Shown: positions 1-6,493 of the stretch, one piece after another | Numbering within the stretch: position 1 is the stretch's first letter | Layout: each line of letters opens with the position of its first letter | NCBI GenBank assembly: GCA_023253575.1 | Contig: JALRGB010000625.1 | Location: 1-6,798, forward strand | Direction: 5' to 3' | DNA length: 6,798 nucleotides | From: Verrucomicrobiales bacterium | GTDB taxonomy: Bacteria; Verrucomicrobiota; Verrucomicrobiia; Verrucomicrobiales; V1-33 | Made by a program: the position numbers and the translations under genes | Notes under the pieces: model-generated | The model's database searches: none | What the model was told of the DNA's origin: nothing | The model's input: only the letters and a program-made list of their open reading frames with translations

Positions 1-750
1 GAGGGCGCTCAATCCTTGCTGCAAACTGCGAATGAGCAGACCGGCATCCGAGCCCAGCGCGATCATCTTAAACCCTTGCTGCTGGCGTTGCCGGGCGTCA
101 TCGATGCTGGTGCCAACCACCCCGGTGGCAATGCCCCGAGCAGCCGCCTTCTCCAGAAGGTCCAGATTCAGCTGGGCCACTTCCCCACCCTCCCACTCGC
201 CAAGATGACCGAAGGTCGCCGACATATCGGCCGGCCCAAGAAAGATAGCCTCCAGCCCGTCAATCGCCAAGATGTTGTCAATGTCCGCAGCCGCCTCGCG
301 AGTTTCAATCATCGGAATTATCATCGTCTCCTCGTTGGCAATCTGCAGGTAATCCTTGAAACCCAGCCCCCATTTGACCGCGCGCTCCCCACCAATACCA
401 CGCGCTCCCCGGGGCGCGTAACGACCATAACGGAACCCGCGCTCTACATCCGCCGCCGAACGCGGCAGCGGCAAAATGACACCATGCGCCCCCATATCGA
501 GCGCCCGTTTCACGCAGTCTTCGCGGATGTCCGACACCCGAACAATGACGCTGGTGCCAGTCTCGCGCACGACCCGAATGTGGTCCATTGCATCTTTGTA
601 ATCAAGGTGCCCATGCTCCATATCGACCACCACCCAGTCAATATTCAGGGCGACCGCGATCTCGGTGATACTGGCGCATTCCATCGTGACCCAGAGGCCA
701 AGCGTGCCCTGGTTGGAACGGAGTTTTTGGCGAAGTGGATTTAATGGCAT
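1..750 (-). CDS. HpcH/HpaI-family class II (metal- and pyruvate-dependent) aldolase, C-terminus cut by window edge
   Basis: The frame is open from ATG at 750 to the left edge (250 codons, no stop), close to the roughly 250-270 residues usual for this family, so only the tail is missing. Family members cleave 2-keto-3-deoxy or 4-hydroxy-2-keto acids to pyruvate plus an aldehyde in the cytoplasm, using a divalent metal. The expected active-site residues are all visible: His46 in MEHGH, Arg71 in VIVRVSD, Glu149 in IIPMIET (metal ligand) and Asp175 in FLGPADMS (metal ligand). Their spacing matches E. coli HpaI-type enzymes. No signal peptide is seen. The start follows the DUF1501 gene by 94 bases with no terminator between, so it is probably the distal gene of the GntR operon. 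No Shine-Dalgarno is present. The substrate could be a keto-deoxy sugar acid (as for RhmA or GarL) or an aromatic-pathway acid (as for HpaI); the sequence alone does not decide. Family assignment is firm, substrate unknown. Confidence 0.93.
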   Translation of the reverse strand, partial: MPLNPLRQKLRSNQGTLGLWVTMECASITEIAVALNIDWVVVDMEHGHLDYKDAMDHIRVVRETGTSVIVRVSDIREDCVKRALDMGAHGVILPLPRSAADVERGFRYGRYAPRGARGIGGERAVKWGLGFKDYLQIANEETMIIPMIETREAAADIDNILAIDGLEAIFLGPADMSATFGHLGEWEGGEVAQLNLDLLEKAAARGIATGVVGTSIDDARQRQQQGFKMIALGSDAGLLIRSLQQGLSAL

Positions 751-844
751 AAAGGTGAGTGTGGGGTTGTTGATTCGAAAGGTTCTCGGCTGGCGGGTGT
801 TTCGGACCGGAAGCCCGATGGAAGTGACTCTGGGGAAATCGGAA

Positions 845-2269
845 CTAAGCCATGATTTCGCGGACGATTTTGCCGGCGACGTCGGTGAGACGGAACGGGC
901 GACCATGGTGCTCGAAGGTCAGTCTTTCGTGATCGAGACCGAGGAGGTGGAGCATGGTGGCGTGCAGGTCGTTGATGTGGACTTTACCATCAACGCCGTG
1001 ATAGCCGAAATCGTCAGTCGCTCCATGGACGACGCCCCCTTTGACGCCCCCGCCAGCCATCCACATTGTGAAACCATGCTGGTTATGCTCGCGGCCGTCG
1101 CCGTTTTGGGCGTGCGGGGTGCGCCCGAATTCGCCACCCCACAAAACTAGCGTCTCGTCCAACAGCCCACGTGATTTCAAATCGGTAAGCAGGCCGGCGA
1201 CCGGCTGGTCACATTGCGAACAAAGGTTTTTCAGCCCCCCGGCAATTCCACTGTGATGATCCCACCCGTCGAGGGTGACCTGCACGAAGCGCACCCCGGC
1301 TTCGGCCAGCCGACGAGCTAGCAAGCACTGACGGCCAAACTGGTCGGTCGGCGCCCGGCCAATGCCATACAAGTCGAGAGTCGCCTGCGACTCACGAGCT
1401 AAGTCCACTAAGCGCGGGGTTTCCGTCTGCATACGGAACGCGAGCTCGAATGACTCGATAACGCCTTCCATTTGCTGGTCAGCCTGCAACCGGCTCAGCT
1501 GGCGACGGTTCATCGTCTGGATCAAGTCGAGCCGACGCCGCTGCACATCACGAGAAATATCTGGGTCAGCAAGATGACGGATCGGATCCTGCCCAGCTTT
1601 GACCCCGACGTCCTGAATGGCGGTCCCCTGATGAATGGCCGGAAGAAAAGCACTACTGAAATTTCGCTCGCCCTCGCCAGGGAGAATGGTCACATAGGAT
1701 GGAAGTTGCTGATTTTCAGTACCTAATCCGTAGGAAAGCCATGATCCCATGGAAGGAACGACGTCGAAGAGGTTGCCGGTGTGAAGCTGACGGATGGCTA
1801 CCGGATGATTCGGACTGTCGGCATGCATCGCACGCAGTAGACAAAGGTCATCCGCATGACGGCCGATGAGCGGCAACAGATCGGACATGAAAAGCCCGGA
1901 CTGGCCCTGATGTTTAAAACCAGAAACCGGGCCGAGCAGGCGGGTCGCCTCGAGGCCGACCGTGGCCTCGGTACTCGGAAGTTGGTAGGGTAGTACCCCA
2001 CCTGACCGACTGACCAGCTGGGGCTTGTAATCAAATAAATCCATGTGCGACGGACCTCCCTTCATGAAGAGAAAAATAACGCGCCGGGCCCGCGCCGGAA
2101 AGTGTGGCGGCCGGGCGGCCAACGGCGCCCCGTTCGGGCTAGCCGCGGCCGAACCGGCCCAGCTCTGATGCTGCAAGAGCGCATTGAGCGCCAATGAGCC
2201 AAATCCGCAGGCCGAGGTGCGAAGGAAGCTCCTCCGGGAGGAGACGGGCGATGGAATGACACACTTCAT
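845..2269 (-). CDS. DUF1501 family protein, Tat-exported
   Basis: This is a 474-residue protein with a twin-arginine signal: S11-R-R-S-F-L-R17 is followed by a moderately hydrophobic stretch and an Ala/Ser-rich region to about residue 45. It should therefore be exported folded, possibly with bound metal. DUF1501 hallmarks follow in order: FLFMKGGPSHMDLFDYKP (residues 66-83), DGWDHH (334-339), LWGGEFGRTP (376-385), GREHN (392-396) with His398, and INDLHATMLHLLGLDH (432-447). DUF1501 proteins resemble the alkaline phosphatase/sulfatase superfamily, and the conserved Asp, His and Glu residues suggest a metal site, but I know of no established reaction. The length is typical and the C-terminus is complete (stop TAG). 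The gene begins 36 bases after the cytochrome gene ends, the usual order for this pair, so the two proteins probably work together outside the cytoplasm. ATG at 2269 is chosen because it sits just before the Tat motif; no Shine-Dalgarno precedes it. Confidence 0.93.
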   Translation of the reverse strand: MKCVIPSPVSSRRSFLRTSACGFGSLALNALLQHQSWAGSAAASPNGAPLAARPPHFPARARRVIFLFMKGGPSHMDLFDYKPQLVSRSGGVLPYQLPSTEATVGLEATRLLGPVSGFKHQGQSGLFMSDLLPLIGRHADDLCLLRAMHADSPNHPVAIRQLHTGNLFDVVPSMGSWLSYGLGTENQQLPSYVTILPGEGERNFSSAFLPAIHQGTAIQDVGVKAGQDPIRHLADPDISRDVQRRRLDLIQTMNRRQLSRLQADQQMEGVIESFELAFRMQTETPRLVDLARESQATLDLYGIGRAPTDQFGRQCLLARRLAEAGVRFVQVTLDGWDHHSGIAGGLKNLCSQCDQPVAGLLTDLKSRGLLDETLVLWGGEFGRTPHAQNGDGREHNQHGFTMWMAGGGVKGGVVHGATDDFGYHGVDGKVHINDLHATMLHLLGLDHERLTFEHHGRPFRLTDVAGKIVREIMA

Positions 2270-2305
2270 AACGGAATTTGTATGACGGATGGGAGTGGAA
2301 TGCGT

Positions 2306-5300
2306 CTACTCGCGGAAGAGGAAATTGTTGGAGCCGAGGACAGCATGGCAGAGCTGGATCCACGCCCCGGCCCGCGCTTCAGGCTGAGCACCAGCGTCTT
2401 TGGTGCATTCATCAAGAAAAGCCATGGCGGTTTCTGTCGCCACGGCATCCGCCGGGCGGTTCACAGTCAGCAAATAAAGCCGGTCGAAGCGGGCCCGTTC
2501 ATCGCCGGGCACTTCCTTCGCTAGGCGCTCCGCGAGCCGCTGGGCTTGGAGTTTGACCAACGGGGCATTCATCAGGAAAAGCGCCTGCGTGGCCACCGTC
2601 GTTTCAGCACGGGCGCCAGTGATCTCATTGGGATGGGGAAAATCAAAGATGCTGAGGATTTCCAGATCCCCCTGCGGACGCTCGCGCATCATGGGAAAAT
2701 AGATCGTGCGGCGGTTGGCGACGGCCGCCGCAATTTTACCTCCCCACGTCGCCGGGTTCACGTTGCCGCCCGCACCGGCAATATTATCAGGCAGCTCAAG
2801 CCCGAGGCTGGGACCACCACGTCCCGGATCAAGCTGGCCACTGGCCGCGAGCATGGCGTCGCGAAGCAACTCACCACCCAGCCGCCGCCGCGGCATCTGC
2901 CAGAGCAGACGGTTGTCGGGATCGACAGCCGCCGCCGCCGCATCAGGCGCCGAAGCCATCTGATAAGCACGCGAAAGCACAAGTCGTCGCACCGATTTCT
3001 TGAGCGACCATTGGTCGTCCACCCGCAAACGCCGCGCGAGGAAATCAAGCAGCTCCGGATGGCTCGGCCGCTCACCATGCACACCGAAATAATCAACCGA
3101 ACGCACCAGCCCCCGGCCGAAAATATGATGCCAGAGACGATTGACCAAAACCCGCGAAGTCAGCGGATGCTCCGGATCAGTAAGCCACTGCGCCAGCTGC
3201 AGGCGCCCGCTGGTGCCCGGCGCAATAGGATATTCGCCAGCAACCGGCACGGCACTCAGAAAACCGCGCGGCACTACGCGGCCGGGCGACAGGAAATCGC
3301 CGCGCTTAAAAATAGGCCCGTCAGCCGGCACATCCACATCACACACCGCAAGAGCAAGCTCCGGAGCCTGAAGTTCACGCAGCTCGTTGATTTTTAGATT
3401 AGCCGCTGCTACTTCCATTTGCAGATCAAGCGCGCGAGCATGCGCCCGTTTTTCCGCGTCGCCAGACGGCTGCACGGCAGCCAATGGCCCGGGGTCGCCT
3501 CCGAAGATCTGCAGCGCATAATCGCCGCCACCAAGGTCGACTGCATGCGAATGACTGATCCCCGCCCCCACCCAGCCAGGCACACTGGCGCCAGCCAACA
3601 CCGGAAGGGCAGTGCCAGCCTGCGCTCCCACTACCCCGCCGACCACCAGTCGGTCAAAATCCTCACTAAAGTGGCGGATCAAACCATCACTGATGACCAG
3701 ATCATCCACCGCCCCACCAAACCGCCCGCTGCCAGGACTAGAACTCGTAATACGAAGGCGAACGTCACCCGAACCGTCGCCCACATAACTGAAGCCGGCC
3801 GTTTTCATCATCGGCCCCTCTTTTGTCCCAGCCCACGAACCAGGCTGGTGCTGGTGCCCAGCCAGCACAGAGCCATCACCGCGGAGAACATCGATTTGCA
3901 AACCATCCGCCGCCGTCGTCGCCTGCTGGGCGTCCGCCCACACGCTCGGTGCCGCCTCGAATTTCACCTCGTAGACATGGTCTTTCGCATTTGCCGCGAT
4001 TCCCTGCTGCATGACGAGAACATTAACGGTAGTGGCGCTAGGAATCGTCTGCAGGAGTGAGGTGAGTTCGAGTTGCCGCATTCGCCGCCGGACTTCGATT
4101 TCCTCGATCGACTTCTGGCGCTGCGCCACTTCATCCGGGAATGTTTCCACCGGCGGGAGTGGAACGTGAGTGATCGCGCTCCAGACTCCAGGGCCATCGT
4201 AACGGGTCGTGCGGGTGCTGTGAAAAATCCCAGCCAGCGCATAATAGTCAGCGGTCGGGATGGGGTCGAATTTGTGATCATGACAGCGCGCGCATGAGAT
4301 CGTCTGCCCCAAAAACGTGCGCCCGATCCGGTCGATCTGGTGGTCAACCACGTCCGCGTCGAGCTGCCCCTTGATGTAATTCTGCAGAGTCCACGGCCCG
4401 ATGGCAAGATAGCCGGTGGCGATGATTAAATCGCGTCGCTCCGCAGCCGACTGGAATGGCAGCAGGTCACCCGCAATTTGCTCGTGTATAAATCGGTCCA
4501 AAGGCTTGTCCGCATTAAGGGCCGCAATGACATAATCCCGATAGCGCCACGCATCGCGAATCAAAACGTTGCCCTGGATGTCAGCCAGATCAGCATAACA
4601 GGACAAATCAAACCAATGCCGGGCCCAGTGATCGCCAAATCCTTCTGAATCAAGCAAACGCGCAACAACGCGTTCATAAGCACCCGGAGCCGTATCGTTG
4701 AGAAAGGCATCAATTTCATCCGGCGTCGGAGGCAGCCCAGTCAGATCAAAGCTCACCCGGCGAAGCAAGGTGTACCGGTCCGCGTCCGGAGCAGGCGCCA
4801 GACCGGCCTGCTCAAGGCGGGCGAGCAGGAAGACATCAATCTCATTGCGCACCCAGTCCCGATGGCGCACGGACGGCACCATGGGCTCTCTGATTGGCTC
4901 GAGCGCCCACAGTTTTTCTGGATTCGACGCCGTCACCCCGGCAGTCCTTGGGTCGGGTGCGCCCATGGCAATCCATTTCTCCAACAGGGCGATTTCAACC
5001 TCCCGGAGTTTTTCCTCCGGCGGCATCTGAAGGGCCTCGTCCCGGTGATGTACGGCCTTCATAAGCAGGCTCTCTCCGGGCTGGCCAGGAATGACAGCTA
5101 TTCCGGACTGGCCGCCTTGCTCCCATCCACGCCGCGAATCTAGTACCAGCCCACCCTTCGCCTTGCCAGCCGCATGACTGTGGCAGCTAAAACAACGCTG
5201 CTCGAAAATTGGAGCCACTTCACGCTCGAAAAACGCCGCGGCTTCGCTGCTTTCCAACGAGGCTACCGACACTAACGACGCCAAAGACGCTTTCTCATCC

Positions 5301-5389
5301 GACGCCAAAACAATCGCGCTGAGGCCGCCGACAAACATCGCGGCAGCCCAACAGATAAAAATCAATGATGATCGGCGAGATGTCACCAA
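2306..5389 (-). CDS. PSCyt1-DUF1549-DUF1553 protein (planctomycete cytochrome c family), exported, two haem motifs
   Basis: This is a 1027-residue protein. Residues 1-30 form a Sec-type signal (Arg5-Arg6, hydrophobic core about 9-28, possible cleavage near VLA-SDE). A PSCyt1 cytochrome c-like domain spans about 50-145, with CFSCH at 66-70 and Met122 in LQMPPEEKL as possible axial ligand. DUF1549 (PSCyt2) spans about 175-400, with DLTGLPPTPDEIDAFL (215-230), HWARHWFDLSCYAD (254-267) and a second haem motif in CARCHDHKFDPIP (366-378). A charged, coiled-coil-like stretch (about 418-447) and a glycine- and beta-rich insert (about 455-640) come next. DUF1553 (PSD1) covers about 724-1020, with LTSRVLVNRLWHHIFGRGLV (743-762), FGVHGERPSHPELLDFLA (768-785) and FLMNAP (938-943). 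The likely role is periplasmic or surface electron transfer linked to substrate oxidation; the reaction is unknown. No ATG fits: the start is TTG (5389) or the adjacent GTG (5386), because the next Met (residue 18) lies inside the signal peptide. The regulator's stop lies 24 bases upstream. Confidence 0.92.
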   Translation of the reverse strand: MVTSRRSSLIFICWAAAMFVGGLSAIVLASDEKASLASLVSVASLESSEAAAFFEREVAPIFEQRCFSCHSHAAGKAKGGLVLDSRRGWEQGGQSGIAVIPGQPGESLLMKAVHHRDEALQMPPEEKLREVEIALLEKWIAMGAPDPRTAGVTASNPEKLWALEPIREPMVPSVRHRDWVRNEIDVFLLARLEQAGLAPAPDADRYTLLRRVSFDLTGLPPTPDEIDAFLNDTAPGAYERVVARLLDSEGFGDHWARHWFDLSCYADLADIQGNVLIRDAWRYRDYVIAALNADKPLDRFIHEQIAGDLLPFQSAAERRDLIIATGYLAIGPWTLQNYIKGQLDADVVDHQIDRIGRTFLGQTISCARCHDHKFDPIPTADYYALAGIFHSTRTTRYDGPGVWSAITHVPLPPVETFPDEVAQRQKSIEEIEVRRRMRQLELTSLLQTIPSATTVNVLVMQQGIAANAKDHVYEVKFEAAPSVWADAQQATTAADGLQIDVLRGDGSVLAGHQHQPGSWAGTKEGPMMKTAGFSYVGDGSGDVRLRITSSSPGSGRFGGAVDDLVISDGLIRHFSEDFDRLVVGGVVGAQAGTALPVLAGASVPGWVGAGISHSHAVDLGGGDYALQIFGGDPGPLAAVQPSGDAEKRAHARALDLQMEVAAANLKINELRELQAPELALAVCDVDVPADGPIFKRGDFLSPGRVVPRGFLSAVPVAGEYPIAPGTSGRLQLAQWLTDPEHPLTSRVLVNRLWHHIFGRGLVRSVDYFGVHGERPSHPELLDFLARRLRVDDQWSLKKSVRRLVLSRAYQMASAPDAAAAAVDPDNRLLWQMPRRRLGGELLRDAMLAASGQLDPGRGGPSLGLELPDNIAGAGGNVNPATWGGKIAAAVANRRTIYFPMMRERPQGDLEILSIFDFPHPNEITGARAETTVATQALFLMNAPLVKLQAQRLAERLAKEVPGDERARFDRLYLLTVNRPADAVATETAMAFLDECTKDAGAQPEARAGAWIQLCHAVLGSNNFLFRE

Positions 5390-5413
5390 GGTGGAATAGA
5401 CCGTGTTAAAAAA

Positions 5414-6172
5414 TCAGGCGCGCATAGAGGAGGAAGACCACATGTTCTTGAGCAATGAATCGCGCGCCATCCCGGTGTGTTGGCTCATGCGATGACGCAC
5501 CTTCTCGACATCGCCAGAATGCAGCGCTTCAAATAATTCCAAATGCGCATTCACAGTCAGCTCCTTGCGCTCTGGGCGCCACGGAATCTGCACCAAGTGG
5601 GGCTTCAGCAAACCCAACAGCGAACGCAACATTGTGGTCAAAACCGGGTTACCCGCCAACTCAGCAATGGCAAGGTGAAAACGCATATCCGCGTCATAAT
5701 GGGCCATACGCGCCTCCGTCGACGCATTTTCATCAAGCGGTTCCGCCGCCGCCAGCGTCGCCGCCAGCGCCTCGCGGATCGGCAACAAATCCTCCAGACG
5801 CCGCCGCCGCGCCGCCGCCTTGGCGCACTCGACCTCAATCAACTGCCGGGCATCCAAAAGATGAAACAAACTGGGGTCCGCCTGCATCAATGCGTTGTCC
5901 ATCGTGTCAGTCAACGCACCAACCAGCGGAGCAAAATTAACCGACTGCACAAACGCGCCACTGCGAGGAAGTATCTTGATCATACCCATCGTCTGCAGCT
6001 GAATCTGCGCATCACGCACCGCACTCCCCGTAACCCCAAATCGCGCCGCCAACGCGCGGATCGGGGGCAACTGGTCGCCGGCCGCTAGACGATCAGACTG
6101 AATGTAGCGAATCAAGCTGCGGACAAGATCCTGCTGCGTAGACGCTTCAGAGAACAATAAAGAGGGTGGCAT
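5414..6172 (-). CDS. GntR family transcriptional regulator, FadR (FCD-domain) subfamily
   Basis: This is a 252-residue regulator. The winged helix-turn-helix covers about residues 12-78: helix-turn-helix in LPPIRALAARFGVTGSAVRD (35-54), wing in LPRSGAFVQ (68-76). The C-terminal FCD ligand-binding domain covers about 103-240 and has the typical metal ligands: Asp162 and His166 in DADMRFHLAIAELAGNP, His210 in NAHLELFEALHSGD, and His232 in HRMSQHTG. Family members are dimers that release or change DNA binding on sensing small organic or sugar acids, often held by the metal. ATG at 6172 is preferred. The frame opens at a TTG at 6214, but the 14 extra residues resemble nothing in the family. No Shine-Dalgarno is visible. 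As the first gene of the probable operon, with paired palindromes upstream and an aldolase downstream, it likely regulates its own operon. An unusual Arg run (R122-R125) lies on a GCC/CGC-rich stretch. The ligand cannot be assigned. Confidence 0.93.
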   Translation of the reverse strand: MPPSLLFSEASTQQDLVRSLIRYIQSDRLAAGDQLPPIRALAARFGVTGSAVRDAQIQLQTMGMIKILPRSGAFVQSVNFAPLVGALTDTMDNALMQADPSLFHLLDARQLIEVECAKAAARRRRLEDLLPIREALAATLAAAEPLDENASTEARMAHYDADMRFHLAIAELAGNPVLTTMLRSLLGLLKPHLVQIPWRPERKELTVNAHLELFEALHSGDVEKVRHRMSQHTGMARDSLLKNMWSSSSMRA

Positions 6173-6232
6173 GATGAATATATGCGCCAGATAATGGCAA
6201 ATTTCGACGGACAAGTCTCAACAAGTTTGGTT

Positions 6233-6245
6233 TCTGATTATCAGA
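6233..6245. promoter_or_regulatory. Candidate GntR/FadR operator, proximal palindrome
   Basis: TCTGATTATCAGA is a perfect 6-base inverted repeat (TCTGAT / ATCAGA) around a single central T. It lies 61-73 bases upstream of the regulator's ATG and is identical to a second copy at 6367-6379. FadR-type regulators bind as dimers to short, near-perfect palindromes, often in their own promoter. Assigning the site to the adjacent GntR protein is inference from position and symmetry. Confidence 0.6.
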
Positions 6246-6366
6246 TTAGATGATAGCTTTCGCCAGAATAGCATTTTTGCAAGGTTTTTCTGGATAAAAA
6301 GAGGGTAAAGCTACTCATCAACAAGGGATATTTTATCTACTTTCAAACTGCGAATCCTTACACACA

Positions 6367-6379
6367 TCTGATTATCAGA
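6367..6379. promoter_or_regulatory. Candidate GntR/FadR operator, distal palindrome
   Basis: This is a second exact copy of TCTGATTATCAGA, in the same orientation with respect to its central T, 195-207 bases upstream of the regulator's ATG. Centre-to-centre distance to the proximal copy is 134 bases. The flanking bases differ between the copies, so the shared unit is exactly the symmetric core. This fits two protein-binding sites better than a longer duplicated segment. Paired sites at this distance could allow looping or occupancy on both sides of a promoter; that is inference. Confidence 0.6.
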
Positions 6380-6493
6380 AAAATTTCCGTGGCGTCGACG
6401 GTCTAACATTCATCGCCGGCATACCCCGCCCTCCCCCAAATGGATAATGACTGATGTGCCGTTTCCGACGACTGATACCAACCGCTCGTTTTT

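Larger units (their letters stand above)
6173..6493. promoter_or_regulatory. Intergenic regulatory region upstream of the GntR operon
   Basis: This 321-base stretch has no credible gene. Its middle is A+T-rich (42 G/C in the 120 bases 6241-6360) against G+C-rich genes on both sides, as expected of a promoter region. It carries two identical palindromes, listed separately. Minus-strand promoter candidates are weak: a -10-like TAAAAT at 6335-6330 has no good -35 partner, and TTGATG with TTTATC 17 bases on (6320-6292) is a poor match. The right-hand part, 6381-6493, follows the stop of the partial gene; I found no convincing terminator hairpin there. The limits are simply the flanking gene ends. 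Confidence 0.6.

Noticed and set aside
16..744. 242-residue open frame on the plus strand
   Set aside because: It is antisense to the aldolase, whose active-site motifs are all intact. The plus-strand translation is rich in Arg, His and Pro with no recognisable motif, as expected of a shadow frame in G+C-rich DNA.
2546..4060. Two long plus-strand open frames (2546-3397 and 3419-4060)
   Set aside because: Both are antisense to the DUF1549/DUF1553 gene, Arg/His/Pro-rich and without domains or plausible starts; they are shadows of the opposite-strand codon pattern.
5801..5819. CGC/GCC triplet run, and a similar one near 2927-2941
   Set aside because: Both lie inside coding frames and encode Arg/Ala runs; they are G+C-rich codon bias rather than repeat elements.
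5543..6088. 181-residue plus-strand open frame opposite the regulator
   Set aside because: It is extremely Arg- and Gln-rich and overlaps the well-supported FCD and winged-helix domains on the other strand.
6173..6214. 14-residue N-terminal extension of the regulator from a TTG at 6214
   Set aside because: The extra residues do not resemble GntR N-termini, and the ATG at 6172 gives a standard distance to the winged helix-turn-helix.
6185..6267. Direct repeat of CGCCAGA at 6185-6191 and 6261-6267
   Set aside because: Seven bases is short enough to recur by chance and the copies have no symmetry; they are not reported as binding sites.
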